Of a DNA stretch of 51,995 nt, positions 26,355 through 35,493 are shown piece after piece. The notes beneath the pieces were generated by a model, which was not told the DNA's origin, searched no databases, and worked only from the letters and a program-made list of their open reading frames with translations. The stretch comes from Nostoc sp. CHAB 5834 (lineage in GTDB: Bacteria > Cyanobacteriota > Cyanobacteriia > Cyanobacteriales > Nostocaceae), in the NCBI GenBank assembly GCA_020829485.1, contig JAIVFU010000049.1:1-51995 (forward strand), written 5' to 3'. The position numbers and the translations under genes are program-made. The stretch's first letter is position 1. Each line of letters starts with the position of its first letter.

Positions 26355-26382
26355 AATTATAAATTATAAATTATAAATTATA
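26355..26382. repeat. Heptanucleotide tandem repeat (AATTATA)4
   Basis: Four perfect 7-bp units just after the stop of the P-loop gene and 13 bp before the family A element at 26396. Confidence 0.85.
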
Positions 26383-26395
26383 AATGAATACAGCG

Positions 26396-26537
26396 TAAGT
26401 AGGACGGCGGAAATAATTTGCATGTTTGTAGTAAGGACTTTAGTCCTAAAAGAAGGACTGAAGTCCTTACTACGAAATGGATTACAATAATTTTACATTA
26501 GTTAATATAGTTTGAATTATTCACACCGACTTACTTA
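26396..26537. repeat. Family A inverted-repeat element, copy 4
   Basis: 142 bp. Left end TAAGTAGGACGGCGGAAATA; right end in reverse complement TAAGTAAGTCGGTGTGAATA. Central hairpin as in copy 3. It lies 125 bp upstream of the DUF362 gene. Confidence 0.88.
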
Positions 26538-26661
26538 AGCGCTTCGTTGATTTGGAATTGGTGGTTTATTTACTCCGTGCTGTACTAGTACGCGAGATTT
26601 TAGAGAATTGGTATAAATAGGAAGATAGAAGAATATCTTCATTACTGGTAATTTATTATCC

Positions 26662-27633
26662 ATGCAGACTCAAAAATCATCTGTCAGTCTCATTCGGGCT
26701 ACATCTTACGAACGAGAGGCTTTACGAGAATCTTTAGTTACACTGCTAGAACCTTTTGGAGGTATGGTAGCGTTTGTAAAAAAAGGCGATCGCGTTTTAC
26801 TAAAACCCAATCTACTTACAGGTACGCGTCCTGCTAAAGAGTGTATCACCCGTGCCGAACTAGTTTACGAAGTTGCCCAGATGGTAATTGCAGTTGGCGG
26901 TAAGCCATTTTTGGGCGATAGTCCTGCTTTTGGCAGTGCCAGAGGCGTAGCAGTAGCAAATGGCTATCTGCCGATTTTAGAAGAACTCAATCTTCCCATC
27001 ATCGATTTTCATGGTCAACGTTACCAAACTATTAGTGATAATTTTAACCATCTGCGGCTGTCAAAAGAAGCAATGGAAGCAGACGTAGTGATTAACCTAC
27101 CTAAAGTGAAATCACACATGCAATTGACATTAACACTGGGCGTAAAAAACTTGTTTGGTTGCGTCCCCGGCAAAATGAAAGCTTGGTGGCACATGGAAGC
27201 GGGAAAAGACGCAAATAGATTTGGTGAAATGTTAGTAGAAACTGCCAGAGCAATTAACCCTAACTTAACCATATTAGATGGCATCATCGGTCATGAAGGA
27301 AATGGCCCCAGTAATGGTGAACCTCGCCAACTGGGAATTTTAGCAGCCGCATCAGATATATTTGCCTTAGATCGGGCAATGGTAGAAATCCTGAATGTTC
27401 CTCCTGAACAAGTGCCCACAGTTGCAGCTTCCCAAAGACTAGGGGTTTGTCCAGAACTAGCTGCCATAGAGTTTCCCCATTTAAATCCTGACTTATTAAA
27501 AATAGAAGATTGGCGGCTACCCGACAAGTTGATGCCCATCGATTTTGGTATGCCCCGCGTAATTAAATCTACCTTTAAACATCTTTACACCCGATTTATC
27601 AAAGAACCAATCAGTGTTTATGGAAGGGAGTAA
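26662..27633 (+). CDS. DUF362 domain-containing protein
   Basis: 323 aa. DUF362 marks are GDRVLLKPNLL (42-52), VYEVAQMVIAVGGKPFLGDS, VVINLPKVKSHMQLTLTLGV then KNLFGCVPGKMKAWWH, and LTILDGIIGHEGNGPSNGEP. Lacks the C-terminal ferredoxin-type iron-sulfur domain present in some relatives. Function of the family is unknown; it has been linked to redox and cofactor contexts. The stop codon TAA at 27631-27633 is the first three bases of a family A element, so the native C-terminus may have been cut or replaced at GRE. Confidence 0.85.
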   Translation: MQTQKSSVSLIRATSYEREALRESLVTLLEPFGGMVAFVKKGDRVLLKPNLLTGTRPAKECITRAELVYEVAQMVIAVGGKPFLGDSPAFGSARGVAVANGYLPILEELNLPIIDFHGQRYQTISDNFNHLRLSKEAMEADVVINLPKVKSHMQLTLTLGVKNLFGCVPGKMKAWWHMEAGKDANRFGEMLVETARAINPNLTILDGIIGHEGNGPSNGEPRQLGILAAASDIFALDRAMVEILNVPPEQVPTVAASQRLGVCPELAAIEFPHLNPDLLKIEDWRLPDKLMPIDFGMPRVIKSTFKHLYTRFIKEPISVYGRE

Positions 27634-27737
27634 GTAGGACGGCGGAAATAATTTGCATGTTTGTAGTAAGGACTTTAGTCCTAAAAGAAGGACTGAAGTC
27701 CTTACTACGAACTGGATTACAATTGAGAACCGCTATA
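27631..27737. repeat. Truncated family A element joined to a family F end
   Basis: From TAAGTAGGACGGCGGAAATA the family A left half continues through its hairpin to about 27723, where the right half is missing. The next bases, GAGAACCGCTATA, match the right end of family F (14396-14408). Element F, or a deletion across both, seems to have removed the rest of A. Confidence 0.7.
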
Positions 27738-27779
27738 TTAGCAGAGTAATCTGTAATTACCCTCCGATTGCTTAACCAG

Positions 27780-27811
27780 ACCGCCCTATGATAGTTAGTG
27801 GCGGTTTTTTT
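27780..27811 (+). terminator. Rho-independent terminator downstream of the DUF362 gene
   Basis: ACCGCC (27780-27785) pairs with GGCGGT (27800-27805) and runs into TTTTTTT. It is 147 bp past the DUF362 stop, after the repeat block. Confidence 0.7.
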
Positions 27812-28601
27812 AGCTGATTAATTTGTTATCCAAAAAGTTATACGGATTTAGAATCTAAAAATTGGGATTGGGTATTTTGTTCAGATATGAGCAAAGTTTG
27901 GCGATAACTCCTACACCTCTACGCCACCTTCTAAAACATTTTTGAATCTACCTATATATAGATTGACAAAATTACTGTGGTATCAAATAAATTATAAAAT
28001 TTAAGTTCTAAAATATTTGTTTAGTGGTATCACTGAATCCATGCTGCATACACAGTTGATGTATCTGTATTTATTCGGTAGCTATCCTTGGTTACAAAAA
28101 TTATTCCTATCCATTTCTTGTCTAGCGTCAAATTTTTTCTGTATAACTACTGTATAACAATCAAAAGCACTGAATATCTATCAGTGCAATTGCTAATTTG
28201 TGTTCTGTATCACAAATTAGCAATTACAGTAAAATGACCTTATCAAAGGCGTTTTAGGATGTTATAATCATGAAGTATCGGAGAAATATGTTTTGCTAAT
28301 TAATCTTTAAGCAGCGAAAAAATGTAATTTATGATGCTGTCAAAGTTGGCTTTGCGTATGCAAACCATTACACCATACAGGAAAACATCTAAAAATATTA
28401 ATTGCAAAATAAAACATGATTTTTTTAGTTTTAACTTTGTATTAAGAACTCCATGTATAAAAAGGCTATTATGACAGTTATATAACTGGTTTAGATTGTA
28501 GGATGCTATACATTCTACAGTTTAAAAATAGCTAACATAGCAATTAAGACTCTCAATCAGAGAGTAAACCTATACAGTGTTACGAATAACTTCAATTTTG
28601 T
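27812..28601. other. 790-bp AT-rich non-coding stretch with a perfect inverted repeat
   Basis: No open frame of note. At 28188-28225 there is a perfect 15-bp inverted repeat, AATTGCTAATTTGTG and CACAAATTAGCAATT, with an 8-nt loop and no T-run after it. The remainder is AT-rich without the C-rich or GGACT repeats common elsewhere in the window. It could be a long leader, an sRNA locus or a promoter region for the 61-aa gene at 28602. Confidence 0.5.
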
Positions 28602-28787
28602 ATGAATTCAAATAGCCAGTCTGCCAATACCGACACATATTCCCAACGTTTGGCAGACATTGTGGGAACTGCGATCGCTCTGTTAACTCTTACCCTACCA
28701 GTATTTGTCATCGCCCACTATTCTTCAACTAATGTTCAAAATAACCAGCAGCCTCTGGTTCAAAATTTTAAAGGAAGTCAAGATTGA
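28602..28787 (+). CDS. Small single-pass membrane protein, 61 aa
   Basis: [20 protein letters not shown] leads into one hydrophobic helix ([20 protein letters not shown], about 20-39) and a short polar tail. The amphipathic SQRLADIVG lead-in and HIP1 site inside the coding region favour a real cyanobacterial gene, and I recall similar short proteins in Nostocales. Function unknown. No strong Shine-Dalgarno sequence. The next terminator is at 29001. Confidence 0.6.
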   Translation: MNSNSQSANTDTYSQRLADIVGTAIALLTLTLPVFVIAHYSSTNVQNNQQPLVQNFKGSQD

Positions 28788-29000
28788 TAAAGCTTTATAG
28801 TAACTTTTCATCAGCAGAAAAGCTACAAAAAACGAGAAAACTGATTTTGAGGCAATCTCTCTAAATTTGGATGTAGTTCATCAGGAATAAGCTGAAATCT
28901 ATATTGTATGACTCCAGATTTCAGTTGTCTTGACAAAGTACGGGCAGAAATAAATCCCTCCAACAGTAATTAAGGACGGTAGAGAATAATACCCTCTTAG

Positions 29001-29035
29001 AAAAAGCGTTGTGAAGAAACTTCACAACGCTTTTT
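29001..29035. terminator. Bidirectional hairpin terminator
   Basis: A perfect 16-bp stem: AAAAAGCGTTGTGAAG (29001-29016) against CTTCACAACGCTTTTT (29020-29035), 3-nt loop, A-run before and T-run within the stem end. It would end transcripts of the 61-aa gene. The remaining spacer to 29300 holds a C-rich tract (29146-29185) and no gene. Confidence 0.85.
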
Positions 29036-29300
29036 CCATTTCAATTAGGAATGGCAGAGATGAGGCAATAGGGTTCGGTTAAGGAATTTCTTGGTTGAGG
29101 CAGGCAGAGGAAGAGAAGAATGGCTGAGAACATATACCATACCTCTTGTCTCCCCTGCTCCCCGCCCCTCTGCCTCTTTCCCAATGCCCTATCTCATGAA
29201 ATGAATACGTTCGGAAGAGATCCATATTGCCCTAAAATTCTACACGGGGAGAGAAACTGACTAAGTGCCCCATGATTCATTGTTATCAGAGGAGTTTTTT

Positions 29301-29813
29301 GTGGACTTATCTCGTATTCCTGCTCAACCGAAACCTGGTTTAATCAACGTTCTGATTGAAATTACTGGCAAAAGTAAAAATAAATACGAATACGATAAGG
29401 AACTAGAAGCTTTTGCTCTAGACCGAGTACTTTATTCCTCGGTACAATATCCTTGTGACTACGGCTTTGTACCCAATACTTTGGCTGATGATGGCGATCC
29501 CCTAGATGGTATGGTCATAATTGACGAGCCAACCTTTCCAGGCTGTGTGATTGCCGCACGACCCATTGGCTTTTTGGAGATGATTGACGGTGGCGATCGC
29601 GATGAGAAAATCCTTTGTGTTCCTGACAAAGATCCGCGCTACACTCAGGTCAAATCCCTGAATGACTTAGCGCCACACCGCTTAGATGAAATTGCCGAAT
29701 TTTTCCGTAGTTATAAAAATTTGGAAAAAAAGGTGACTGAAATTCTCGGTTGGCAAGATGTGGACAAAGTTGCAGCTTTAGTAGAAAAGTCCGTCAAAGC
29801 TTATAGAGGATAA
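29301..29813 (+). CDS. ppa: Inorganic pyrophosphatase (type I)
   Basis: 170 aa from GTG 29301 ([20 protein letters not shown]). GAGGAG at 29289-29294 sits 6 nt upstream, and this is the usual start in cyanobacterial homologues; an earlier GTG at 29265 adds 12 residues and has a poor context. The metal-site signature DDGDPLDG (63-70) with its three aspartates is intact, as are [16 protein letters not shown] and VPDKDPRY. It hydrolyses pyrophosphate to two phosphates in the cytosol, pulling biosynthetic reactions forward. Followed at 153 bp by panD. Confidence 0.93.
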   Translation: MDLSRIPAQPKPGLINVLIEITGKSKNKYEYDKELEAFALDRVLYSSVQYPCDYGFVPNTLADDGDPLDGMVIIDEPTFPGCVIAARPIGFLEMIDGGDRDEKILCVPDKDPRYTQVKSLNDLAPHRLDEIAEFFRSYKNLEKKVTEILGWQDVDKVAALVEKSVKAYRG

Positions 29814-29826
29814 TAGAAGAGTTAGA

Positions 29827-29912
29827 GAGGTTAGAAAATTAGGAGTTAAGAGTTATGAATTTTTATTTCTAACTCCTAACTCTTGTACAGACGCGATTAA
29901 TCGCGTCTCTAC
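29827..29912. repeat. Inverted repeats between ppa and panD
   Basis: AGGAGTTAAGAGTTA (29843-29857) is roughly inverted by CTAACTCCTAACTCTTG further on, followed by a perfect palindrome GACGCGATTAATCGCGTC (29889-29906). The latter is a common Nostoc interspersed word and recurs near 19797. Confidence 0.6.
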
Positions 29913-29966
29913 TCATAACTTTCGCTTGTTACAGATTTTAAAATCTGCCACCAACCCCAAACTCAA

Positions 29967-30350
29967 ATGCAGCGCACTCTCCTTTTGGCAAAAATTCATA
30001 ACTGCACCCTCACGGGGGCGAATATCAACTATGTGGGTAGTATCAGCATCGATGAAATGCTTTTGGAAAAAGCGGGCATCTTACCATACGAGCAAGTGCA
30101 AGTAGTTAATAATGCCAACGGTCAGCGTTTTATTACTTATGCGATCCCGGCTGTAGCCCATTCAGGAATAATTGAGCTAAATGGGGGTGCGGCACGTCTA
30201 GGCATTATTGGCGATCGCTTGATTATAATGACTTACGGGCAGTTCACTCCAGAAGAGTTAAAAAGTTACTCTCCTACGGTAGTCATTGTGGACGAAAAAA
30301 ACAGGCTCTTAGAAGTGCGGCACTATGATGATCTGCTCAGTAAGGTCTAA
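29967..30350 (+). CDS. panD: Aspartate 1-decarboxylase
   Basis: 127 aa proenzyme. The self-cleavage site is present as YVGSISID with Gly24-Ser25, exactly where it lies in E. coli PanD; the new Ser25 becomes the pyruvoyl group. [20 protein letters not shown] contains the conserved NGAA-type turn. It makes beta-alanine from aspartate for pantothenate and coenzyme A. It is 11 bp ahead of the metallo-beta-lactamase-fold gene, so the two are probably co-transcribed. Confidence 0.93.
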   Translation: MQRTLLLAKIHNCTLTGANINYVGSISIDEMLLEKAGILPYEQVQVVNNANGQRFITYAIPAVAHSGIIELNGGAARLGIIGDRLIIMTYGQFTPEELKSYSPTVVIVDEKNRLLEVRHYDDLLSKV

Positions 30351-30361
30351 TTTCAAGGAAA

Positions 30362-31264
30362 ATGTCAAATTTTGAGTTGTCGGATTCCCAGAGCTACATA
30401 AGAGAAAAGTCATCTACCCTGCCGAGTAGCCCAGCAGGTGAATTTATTGTGCAATTCTGGGGTGTAAGAGGTTTGATTCCCACTCCAAGTAGCAATACAA
30501 ATCGTTTTGGTGGTAATACCGCTTGTGTAGAAATGCATGTAGCTGGGAAACGCTTGATTTTTGATGGCGGTACTGGTTTACGCATACTGGGCAAAACTTG
30601 GCAAGAACTGCAACAGCCACTAGAAGCCCATTTATTTTTTACCAACTGCCAATCAAACAGAATTCAAGGCTTTCCCTTTTTTGCTCCAGCATTTATTGTG
30701 GAAAATTGTTTTCACATTTACGGCACAGCTGCATCAAATGGAGCCTCAATCAAACAATGTCTGTACGATCAGATGCTCCAGCCCCACTTTCCTTACCCTT
30801 TACAGGTAATGCAGTCGGAATTGCAATTCTACAATCTTACTACAGACAGTGAGGTGAAGCTAGATGATGTCACCATTACAACTGCATTAATTAATCAAAC
30901 TCAGCGGTCAGTTGGCTATCGAGTCACTTGGCAAGAGTATAGTGTTGCCTACGTCACAGATTTGCACCAGAATGCTGATCAAGTGGAGCGAGAGCGGATT
31001 TTACAGTTCATTCAAGGTGTTGACTTGCTGATTGCCAATGCAACTTACACTCCGCCTACATCTCACAACCATGACTCTGCTGATTTACTTTGGCAAGCTG
31101 CGGTGAATGCGGCTCTTTCTGCTGGCGTTAAACGGCTAGCCATTTCTCATCATCACCCAGATGACCATGATGATTTTCTTGATCAAGTTCAAGTTGATAT
31201 TAAATCTGCTTTTCCTCAAGCAATACTAGCCTGTGAAGGTCTAATTTTAATTGTTGCTAAATGA
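30362..31264 (+). CDS. Metallo-beta-lactamase-fold protein lacking the HxHxDH metal motif
   Basis: 300 aa. The fold is clear: FIVQFWGVRGLIPTPSS (28-44), then FGGNTACVEMHV, then LIFDGGTGLRILG, the opening of the WGVRGSxPxP phosphodiesterase-like MBL group. Where these enzymes have SHTHWDHIQGFPFF, this one has TNCQSNRIQGFPFF (94-107), so all four ligands of HxHxDH are changed. The next His-containing loop is also altered (INQTQRSVGY). The C-terminal ISHHHPDDHDDFLD is kept. Probably not a metal hydrolase; a binding or structural role is likely. Function unknown. Confidence 0.8.
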   Translation: MSNFELSDSQSYIREKSSTLPSSPAGEFIVQFWGVRGLIPTPSSNTNRFGGNTACVEMHVAGKRLIFDGGTGLRILGKTWQELQQPLEAHLFFTNCQSNRIQGFPFFAPAFIVENCFHIYGTAASNGASIKQCLYDQMLQPHFPYPLQVMQSELQFYNLTTDSEVKLDDVTITTALINQTQRSVGYRVTWQEYSVAYVTDLHQNADQVERERILQFIQGVDLLIANATYTPPTSHNHDSADLLWQAAVNAALSAGVKRLAISHHHPDDHDDFLDQVQVDIKSAFPQAILACEGLILIVAK

Positions 31265-31487
31265 TTAAATGATTTTTACGACTTGTTGGCATTTTGAATC
31301 GGTGGTAGAGCGATGCTTATGGGGGTAAACTATGCACAAGCACTGACTTGTCAATTCCCTTTTCTGTCGAGATCGCGTGATCTGGTGTATAAGGAGAGAT
31401 TGTCTCGTAAATTATGAGGGGAGAACGCTATAATTCACTCAAATTCGTAATTTTTTTCAACCTGAGAGTTGATAATCTAATTTGCTC

Positions 31488-31715
31488 ATGAGTACTCTCA
31501 ATCAAGTGCTGGAAGACGCTTTGCAACTTTCCTGTGAGCAGCAAGAAATGCTGATTAAGATTCTACAAAACCGCCACCACGAAAATCGTCGTGCAGAAAT
31601 AGCTACAGATGCCCAAGAAACCCTAGCTGATTTCCATGCAGGTAAATTTCGGCATCAGTCAGCCCAAGATGTTATTGCAGCATTACGCCAGTCTTTAAAC
31701 GAACCAGAGAAATGA
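31488..31715 (+). CDS. Antitoxin of a RelE-type toxin-antitoxin pair
   Basis: 75 aa from ATG 31488 (MSTLNQVLEDALQLSCEQQE); a TTG six bases earlier is less likely. Helical and charged, with LEDALQLSCEQQEMLIKIL at the N-terminus and VIAALRQSLNEPEK at the C-terminus. This resembles the short helical antitoxins next to RelE/ParE toxins in cyanobacteria. Stop overlaps the toxin start by 4 bp (ATGA), the standard arrangement for coupled translation. Confidence 0.72.
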   Translation: MSTLNQVLEDALQLSCEQQEMLIKILQNRHHENRRAEIATDAQETLADFHAGKFRHQSAQDVIAALRQSLNEPEK

Positions 31716-31996
31716 GACTCCTGGTTTTGACCCCAAAATTCCAACGAGCGTTCCGTAAGTTTGTGAAGCGAAATACTGAACTCCAGCAACGCATTGAAGA
31801 CATTCTTCAACAAATGGAAGCCGACGTATTTGCTCCAGCCTTGGGCACTCACAAACTGAGCGGCAAACTCGATGGTCTTCAGTCCTGCTCTTGCGGGTAT
31901 GATTGTCGTGTTGTCTTCTCCATTGAATTAAATATAGAAACGAATAGTGAAGCTATTGTTCTGCTCGACATCGGGACGCATGACGAAGTTTATTAA
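31712..31996 (+). CDS. RelE/ParE-superfamily toxin
   Basis: 94 aa. LLVLTPKFQRAFRKFVKRNT is the typical strand-helix opening of RelE/YafQ/ParE toxins. ADVFAPALGTHKLSGKLDGL, then SCSCGYDCRVVFSI, is the core with conserved H-x-L-x-G-x-L and the Y-x-x-R-x-x-F strand, and the end is LLDIGTHDEVY. Such proteins usually cleave mRNA at the ribosome or poison gyrase; YafQ/RelE-like ribonuclease action is more likely from the GTHDEVY end. Neutralised by the upstream antitoxin; the pair should repress its own promoter. Confidence 0.82.
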   Translation: MRLLVLTPKFQRAFRKFVKRNTELQQRIEDILQQMEADVFAPALGTHKLSGKLDGLQSCSCGYDCRVVFSIELNIETNSEAIVLLDIGTHDEVY

Positions 31997-32044
31997 CTGT
32001 ATCGTGATATGACTAAATGGATCACATTTGATACAACATGCGTT

Positions 32045-32286
32045 TAGGGCACAGCAATACTTATAGGTATCAACTTAAGCTAAAATGCATGTACCACAGG
32101 CGTTTTACCCCCCTTAATCCCCCCGATGCATTGGGGGGAAAAAGAAATCCAGTTCCCTCCCCAATACATACGGGGAGGGTTAGGGTGGGGTGACGCGGTG
32201 AGTGATGGAAAGCTAGAGAACTGAATATCACGTCTCGACATGGCTTTTACGTTAAGCTGACACGCATGAGCAATGGTGTGCCCCTA
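32045..32286. repeat. Family B inverted-repeat element, copy 1
   Basis: About 242 bp. Left end GGGCACAGCAATACTTATAG then CAACTTAAGC; right end in reverse complement AGGGGCACACCATTGCTCAT then GTCAGCTTAACG. The interior has C-rich/G-rich inversions (CCCCCTTAATCCCCC, GGGGAGGGTTAGGGTGGGG), nearly the same as copy 51784. It fills the spacer between the toxin gene and the HtrA gene (convergent). Confidence 0.78.
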
Positions 32287-32322
32287 CTATTCCACACTAT
32301 TAAAATTGGCTATATTGCTCCT

Positions 32323-33534
32323 CTACGAAGCATTTTGCAACTCGGCTGTGCGGACTGAAAGCTGCTGTGTCTGATTACCTCGTTGCACTTTCACCTGTAA
32401 TACTTGACCAAGACGACTGTCTTCCACAAGGTTCTGTAATTGTTCAGCACTGGTAATAGCTTTACCATCAACTTGAAGAATTACATCCCCGCGTCGGATA
32501 CCGGCAGATGCTGCTGGAGAATTGGGGACAACTCGCATGACAAAAACACCATTAATTTCTGGTATCTGAATCGGAGAGTTGGGATCGGTGTTATTTTGCT
32601 TGGCAAGATCGGGTGTCAAAGTTAGCATTTGCACGCCCAAATAGGGGTGAGCAACTTTGCCATCACGTTGTAGTTGCGCTGCGATCGCTTTAGCTTTATC
32701 AATAGGAATGGCAAAGCCAATACCCATCGCGTCAGGACGAATGGCTGTGTTAATGCCAATCACTTCACCTAGACCATTCAATAGCGGCCCGCCAGAGTTA
32801 CCAGGGTTAATAGCAGCGTCTGTCTGAATAAAATCCAAGCGTTTGTCACTAATGCCAACTTGGGCGCTAGAACGTTTGAGGGTACTGACAATTCCCAAGG
32901 TAACGGTGTTATCAAATCCCAAAGGATTACCAACTGCGATCGCCCAATCTCCTACTTGGACATTACTAGAAGAACCCAAAGGCGCGACTGGCAAATCATT
33001 ACCAGCATTAATTTTGACTACTGCCAAATCTGTGACTTCATCAATACCTTGAACTTTCCCTTCAAAGGTGCGACCATCTTTGAGCCGGACTGTTACTTTA
33101 TCAGCCTTATCGACCACATGAGCATTAGTTAGAACTAACCCGCTCTTGTCAAGAATGAAACCTGAGCCTAAACCGCGTAACTGCTCAGAAGGAATCTGTT
33201 GGGAGAAACCTTCACCAAAAAACCGACGGAAAAAGGGGTCTTCCATAAATGGATCAACGCGACGAGTAATTGTGCGCTCAGTATCAATTCTGACAACTGC
33301 TGCGCCAACACGACTCACTGCTGCTGTAACAAAACTAGTGCTACCGATGGCAGCAGTGCCTGGTGATTGCCGTTGGGCAATCAGTTGTGAAGTATCAACA
33401 GTTACTATGGGTGCTGGTTCGGCTTGGGAGGGCAACACTTGCAATGTGCTAACGGTTAGCACAACTCCTAGCGCGATCGCTAAAACATGAGTACTGAGTT
33501 GGCGTAAAGACCTGGGTAATTTGAGAAATCGCAT
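32323..33534 (-). CDS. HtrA/Deg-family serine protease with PDZ domain
   Basis: 403 aa from ATG 33534 ([14 protein letters not shown]). N-terminal signal or anchor helix [15 protein letters not shown], then the chymotrypsin-like domain with the triad H139 (TNAHVV), D169 (TDLAVV) and S247 (GNSGGP). One C-terminal PDZ domain begins near [11 protein letters not shown] and contains [22 protein letters not shown]. This is the cyanobacterial HhoA/HhoB/HtrA type, a periplasmic or thylakoid-lumen quality-control protease. Which of the three paralogues it is cannot be told here. Confidence 0.92.
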   Translation of the reverse strand: MRFLKLPRSLRQLSTHVLAIALGVVLTVSTLQVLPSQAEPAPIVTVDTSQLIAQRQSPGTAAIGSTSFVTAAVSRVGAAVVRIDTERTITRRVDPFMEDPFFRRFFGEGFSQQIPSEQLRGLGSGFILDKSGLVLTNAHVVDKADKVTVRLKDGRTFEGKVQGIDEVTDLAVVKINAGNDLPVAPLGSSSNVQVGDWAIAVGNPLGFDNTVTLGIVSTLKRSSAQVGISDKRLDFIQTDAAINPGNSGGPLLNGLGEVIGINTAIRPDAMGIGFAIPIDKAKAIAAQLQRDGKVAHPYLGVQMLTLTPDLAKQNNTDPNSPIQIPEINGVFVMRVVPNSPAASAGIRRGDVILQVDGKAITSAEQLQNLVEDSRLGQVLQVKVQRGNQTQQLSVRTAELQNAS

Positions 33535-33807
33535 AATCACAACCTGATTTATAAGCTTAATTGTTGCTTAGTCGTGACAAATCTATTTACAGTTATTTTT
33601 ACAAAATTGACGTGGCTTTTTACTTGGGGTTTCGCCTGCTCTGCCCAATAATCGGGTTAGGGCATTTTGCGAACTACCTGTAATCAAGTTAATGGAAATT
33701 TTAACCCAAAAGCTATTATGGACATTTACCCTTTACAAGTTCGGTTTTTACCCATCAATAAAACTTTTGGATTGCGAATGAGACTAGCCCACTGTCTGTT
33801 ATAACTC

Positions 33808-33898
33808 AGGACTTACGCACAAGAAACGGAAAATCGAACCACAGAGGACGCAGAGGACACGGAGAAGTAAGAGTTTGAGAGGTTTTTGCGTAAGTCCT
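33808..33898. repeat. Family E inverted-repeat element (AGGACTTACGCA ends)
   Basis: 91 bp with AGGACTTACGCA and TGCGTAAGTCCT at its ends. Interior CACAGAGGACGCAGAGGACA. Lone ends of the same type are at 39749-39761 and 51642-51654. It lies 23 bp beyond the end of the PBP4-like gene. Confidence 0.75.
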
Positions 33899-33920
33899 AT
33901 AACTGTAGACTATAGATGAA

Positions 33921-35243
33921 CTAACTTTTGAATAAAATTTCATTCCGATTAGCTGCACCTAGCTGGGGTAAAGAGTTGATGGCTGAGTGGGGAGTCAGGG
34001 CAACAGGAACGGTTGGAGGTAGTTGTAATTGTTTTACAACACTTTGCAACAGTTGATCTTGTCCAGTCCGCAAACCCCAGACATTTGTCCCCCGGTTGAT
34101 AATAGCAAACCAAACCAAACCGCGATCGCGTGTGGGCATAACTCCTGCCAAAGCGCTCACATCCCGCAGAGTGCCAGTTTTAATCACAGTAGCAAGGGGA
34201 ATGTGTCTGGAGTGTAGTGTCCCCCGGTGATCAAATCCAGACATGGGGAACAAGTCAGCCAGATTCAGTTGATGGGCAGATGCTTCACCTTGAATAGCCA
34301 TCAACATGGCACAAGCAGCTCTTGGGGAAATGCGATTTTCCGGCCCCAATCCAGAACCATTGATTAACTGAATTTCTACTTGTGGCACTCTCGCAAGGTG
34401 AGCAGCAGTTGATTGCACTACAGTTGCTCCTCCCACTGAGTCTGCCAGCATCTCTGCCATATCGTTGTTACTGTAAACATTCATTTCCTTGATTAGTTGT
34501 TTCAAGGGCAATGAACGATGACGCATTAACAAAGTTTGCCCTGGGTTTGGTTGCGCCTCAAATTTCACCGCACCAGCAATGACAACTTGAGGCTTGGGCG
34601 TTCCCTTGGGCATGATTGAGTGTGTATAAATAGCGGAGCGGCCCCAAGTTGCACGATTTAGTGTTTGCTTGAGCATCAGACCTGCTAGCATCGGCTGACG
34701 TTGGAAATTCATGGCAAAACTGCCAGTAATGATCAAATTTCCCTTTACCTGCTTGATACCCATTTTATTGAGAGTATTACCAACAGCGATCGCTTCTTCC
34801 CAAACAAACATCGGATCGCCACCACCAGTAATCACCAAGTCGCCCTGCACAACCCCATTTACCACTGGCCCAGTAGCACTGATTAAGGTATCAAATTGGT
34901 AGTCTGGGCCCCAAGTTTTCAAAGCAACTAGTGAAGTAGCAATTTTAGTTAAAGAGGCAGCTGGCAGAGGTGTTGTACCTTGGTGATTTGCCATCAGCAT
35001 CGGCCCCGACTGCATCCAAATTCCCTGACTCTGGGCCAGATTTTGCGCTATCAGTTTCGATGTTACTAGCTGTTTGAGATATTCCTGCACCGTAGTAGCC
35101 CCAGATGGATTGGGATCAGGGGCAAGAACTAACCCAGGGCTACTTTGCCAAGTCAAAGCGTCTAAGGCATCTAGAGGTTTGATTTGTACCCCGGCCATCT
35201 CTAGCCAGAGCGACACCAAACCTGAACCCAATAATTCCAGCAT
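33921..35243 (-). CDS. dacB: D-Ala-D-Ala carboxypeptidase/endopeptidase, PBP4-type (peptidase S13)
   Basis: 440 aa. All three penicillin-binding motifs are present: SLTK (97-100), SNN (258-260 in YSNNDMAEML) and KTGT (355-358). The S13 features NGSGLGPENRISP and ALAGVMPTRDRG follow. It trims or opens peptidoglycan cross-links in the periplasm. The N-terminus (MLELLGSGLVSLWLEMAGVQ) is a weak hydrophobic segment rather than a textbook signal peptide, so the true N-terminus or export mode deserves a check. Single gene. Confidence 0.88.
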   Translation of the reverse strand: MLELLGSGLVSLWLEMAGVQIKPLDALDALTWQSSPGLVLAPDPNPSGATTVQEYLKQLVTSKLIAQNLAQSQGIWMQSGPMLMANHQGTTPLPAASLTKIATSLVALKTWGPDYQFDTLISATGPVVNGVVQGDLVITGGGDPMFVWEEAIAVGNTLNKMGIKQVKGNLIITGSFAMNFQRQPMLAGLMLKQTLNRATWGRSAIYTHSIMPKGTPKPQVVIAGAVKFEAQPNPGQTLLMRHRSLPLKQLIKEMNVYSNNDMAEMLADSVGGATVVQSTAAHLARVPQVEIQLINGSGLGPENRISPRAACAMLMAIQGEASAHQLNLADLFPMSGFDHRGTLHSRHIPLATVIKTGTLRDVSALAGVMPTRDRGLVWFAIINRGTNVWGLRTGQDQLLQSVVKQLQLPPTVPVALTPHSAINSLPQLGAANRNEILFKS

Positions 35244-35493
35244 ATTTTATTCCTCTGTTAATATGTGACACAGTGTTTACTGTGCTAATATACAAGCTTT
35301 TTTGCAATAATCAGTATTGAGTCATAATAACTGCTGTTTCTCTAATATTGTTTTCACGGCTCCTTTAACAATGCCAAAATGCCCATTGCTGATGAAGATA
35401 GCCGCATGGAATAAAAAGTCTCTAGCTAAGGTATTGATATGAATTAGTTATGAGAAAAGTTTGTAGCGGTTTTTGTTTCCGTGAGGTATACCC

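Noticed and set aside
28188..28225. 15-bp inverted repeat as a terminator
   Set aside because: AT-rich stem with no following T-run and no gene directly upstream; left as an unexplained dyad.
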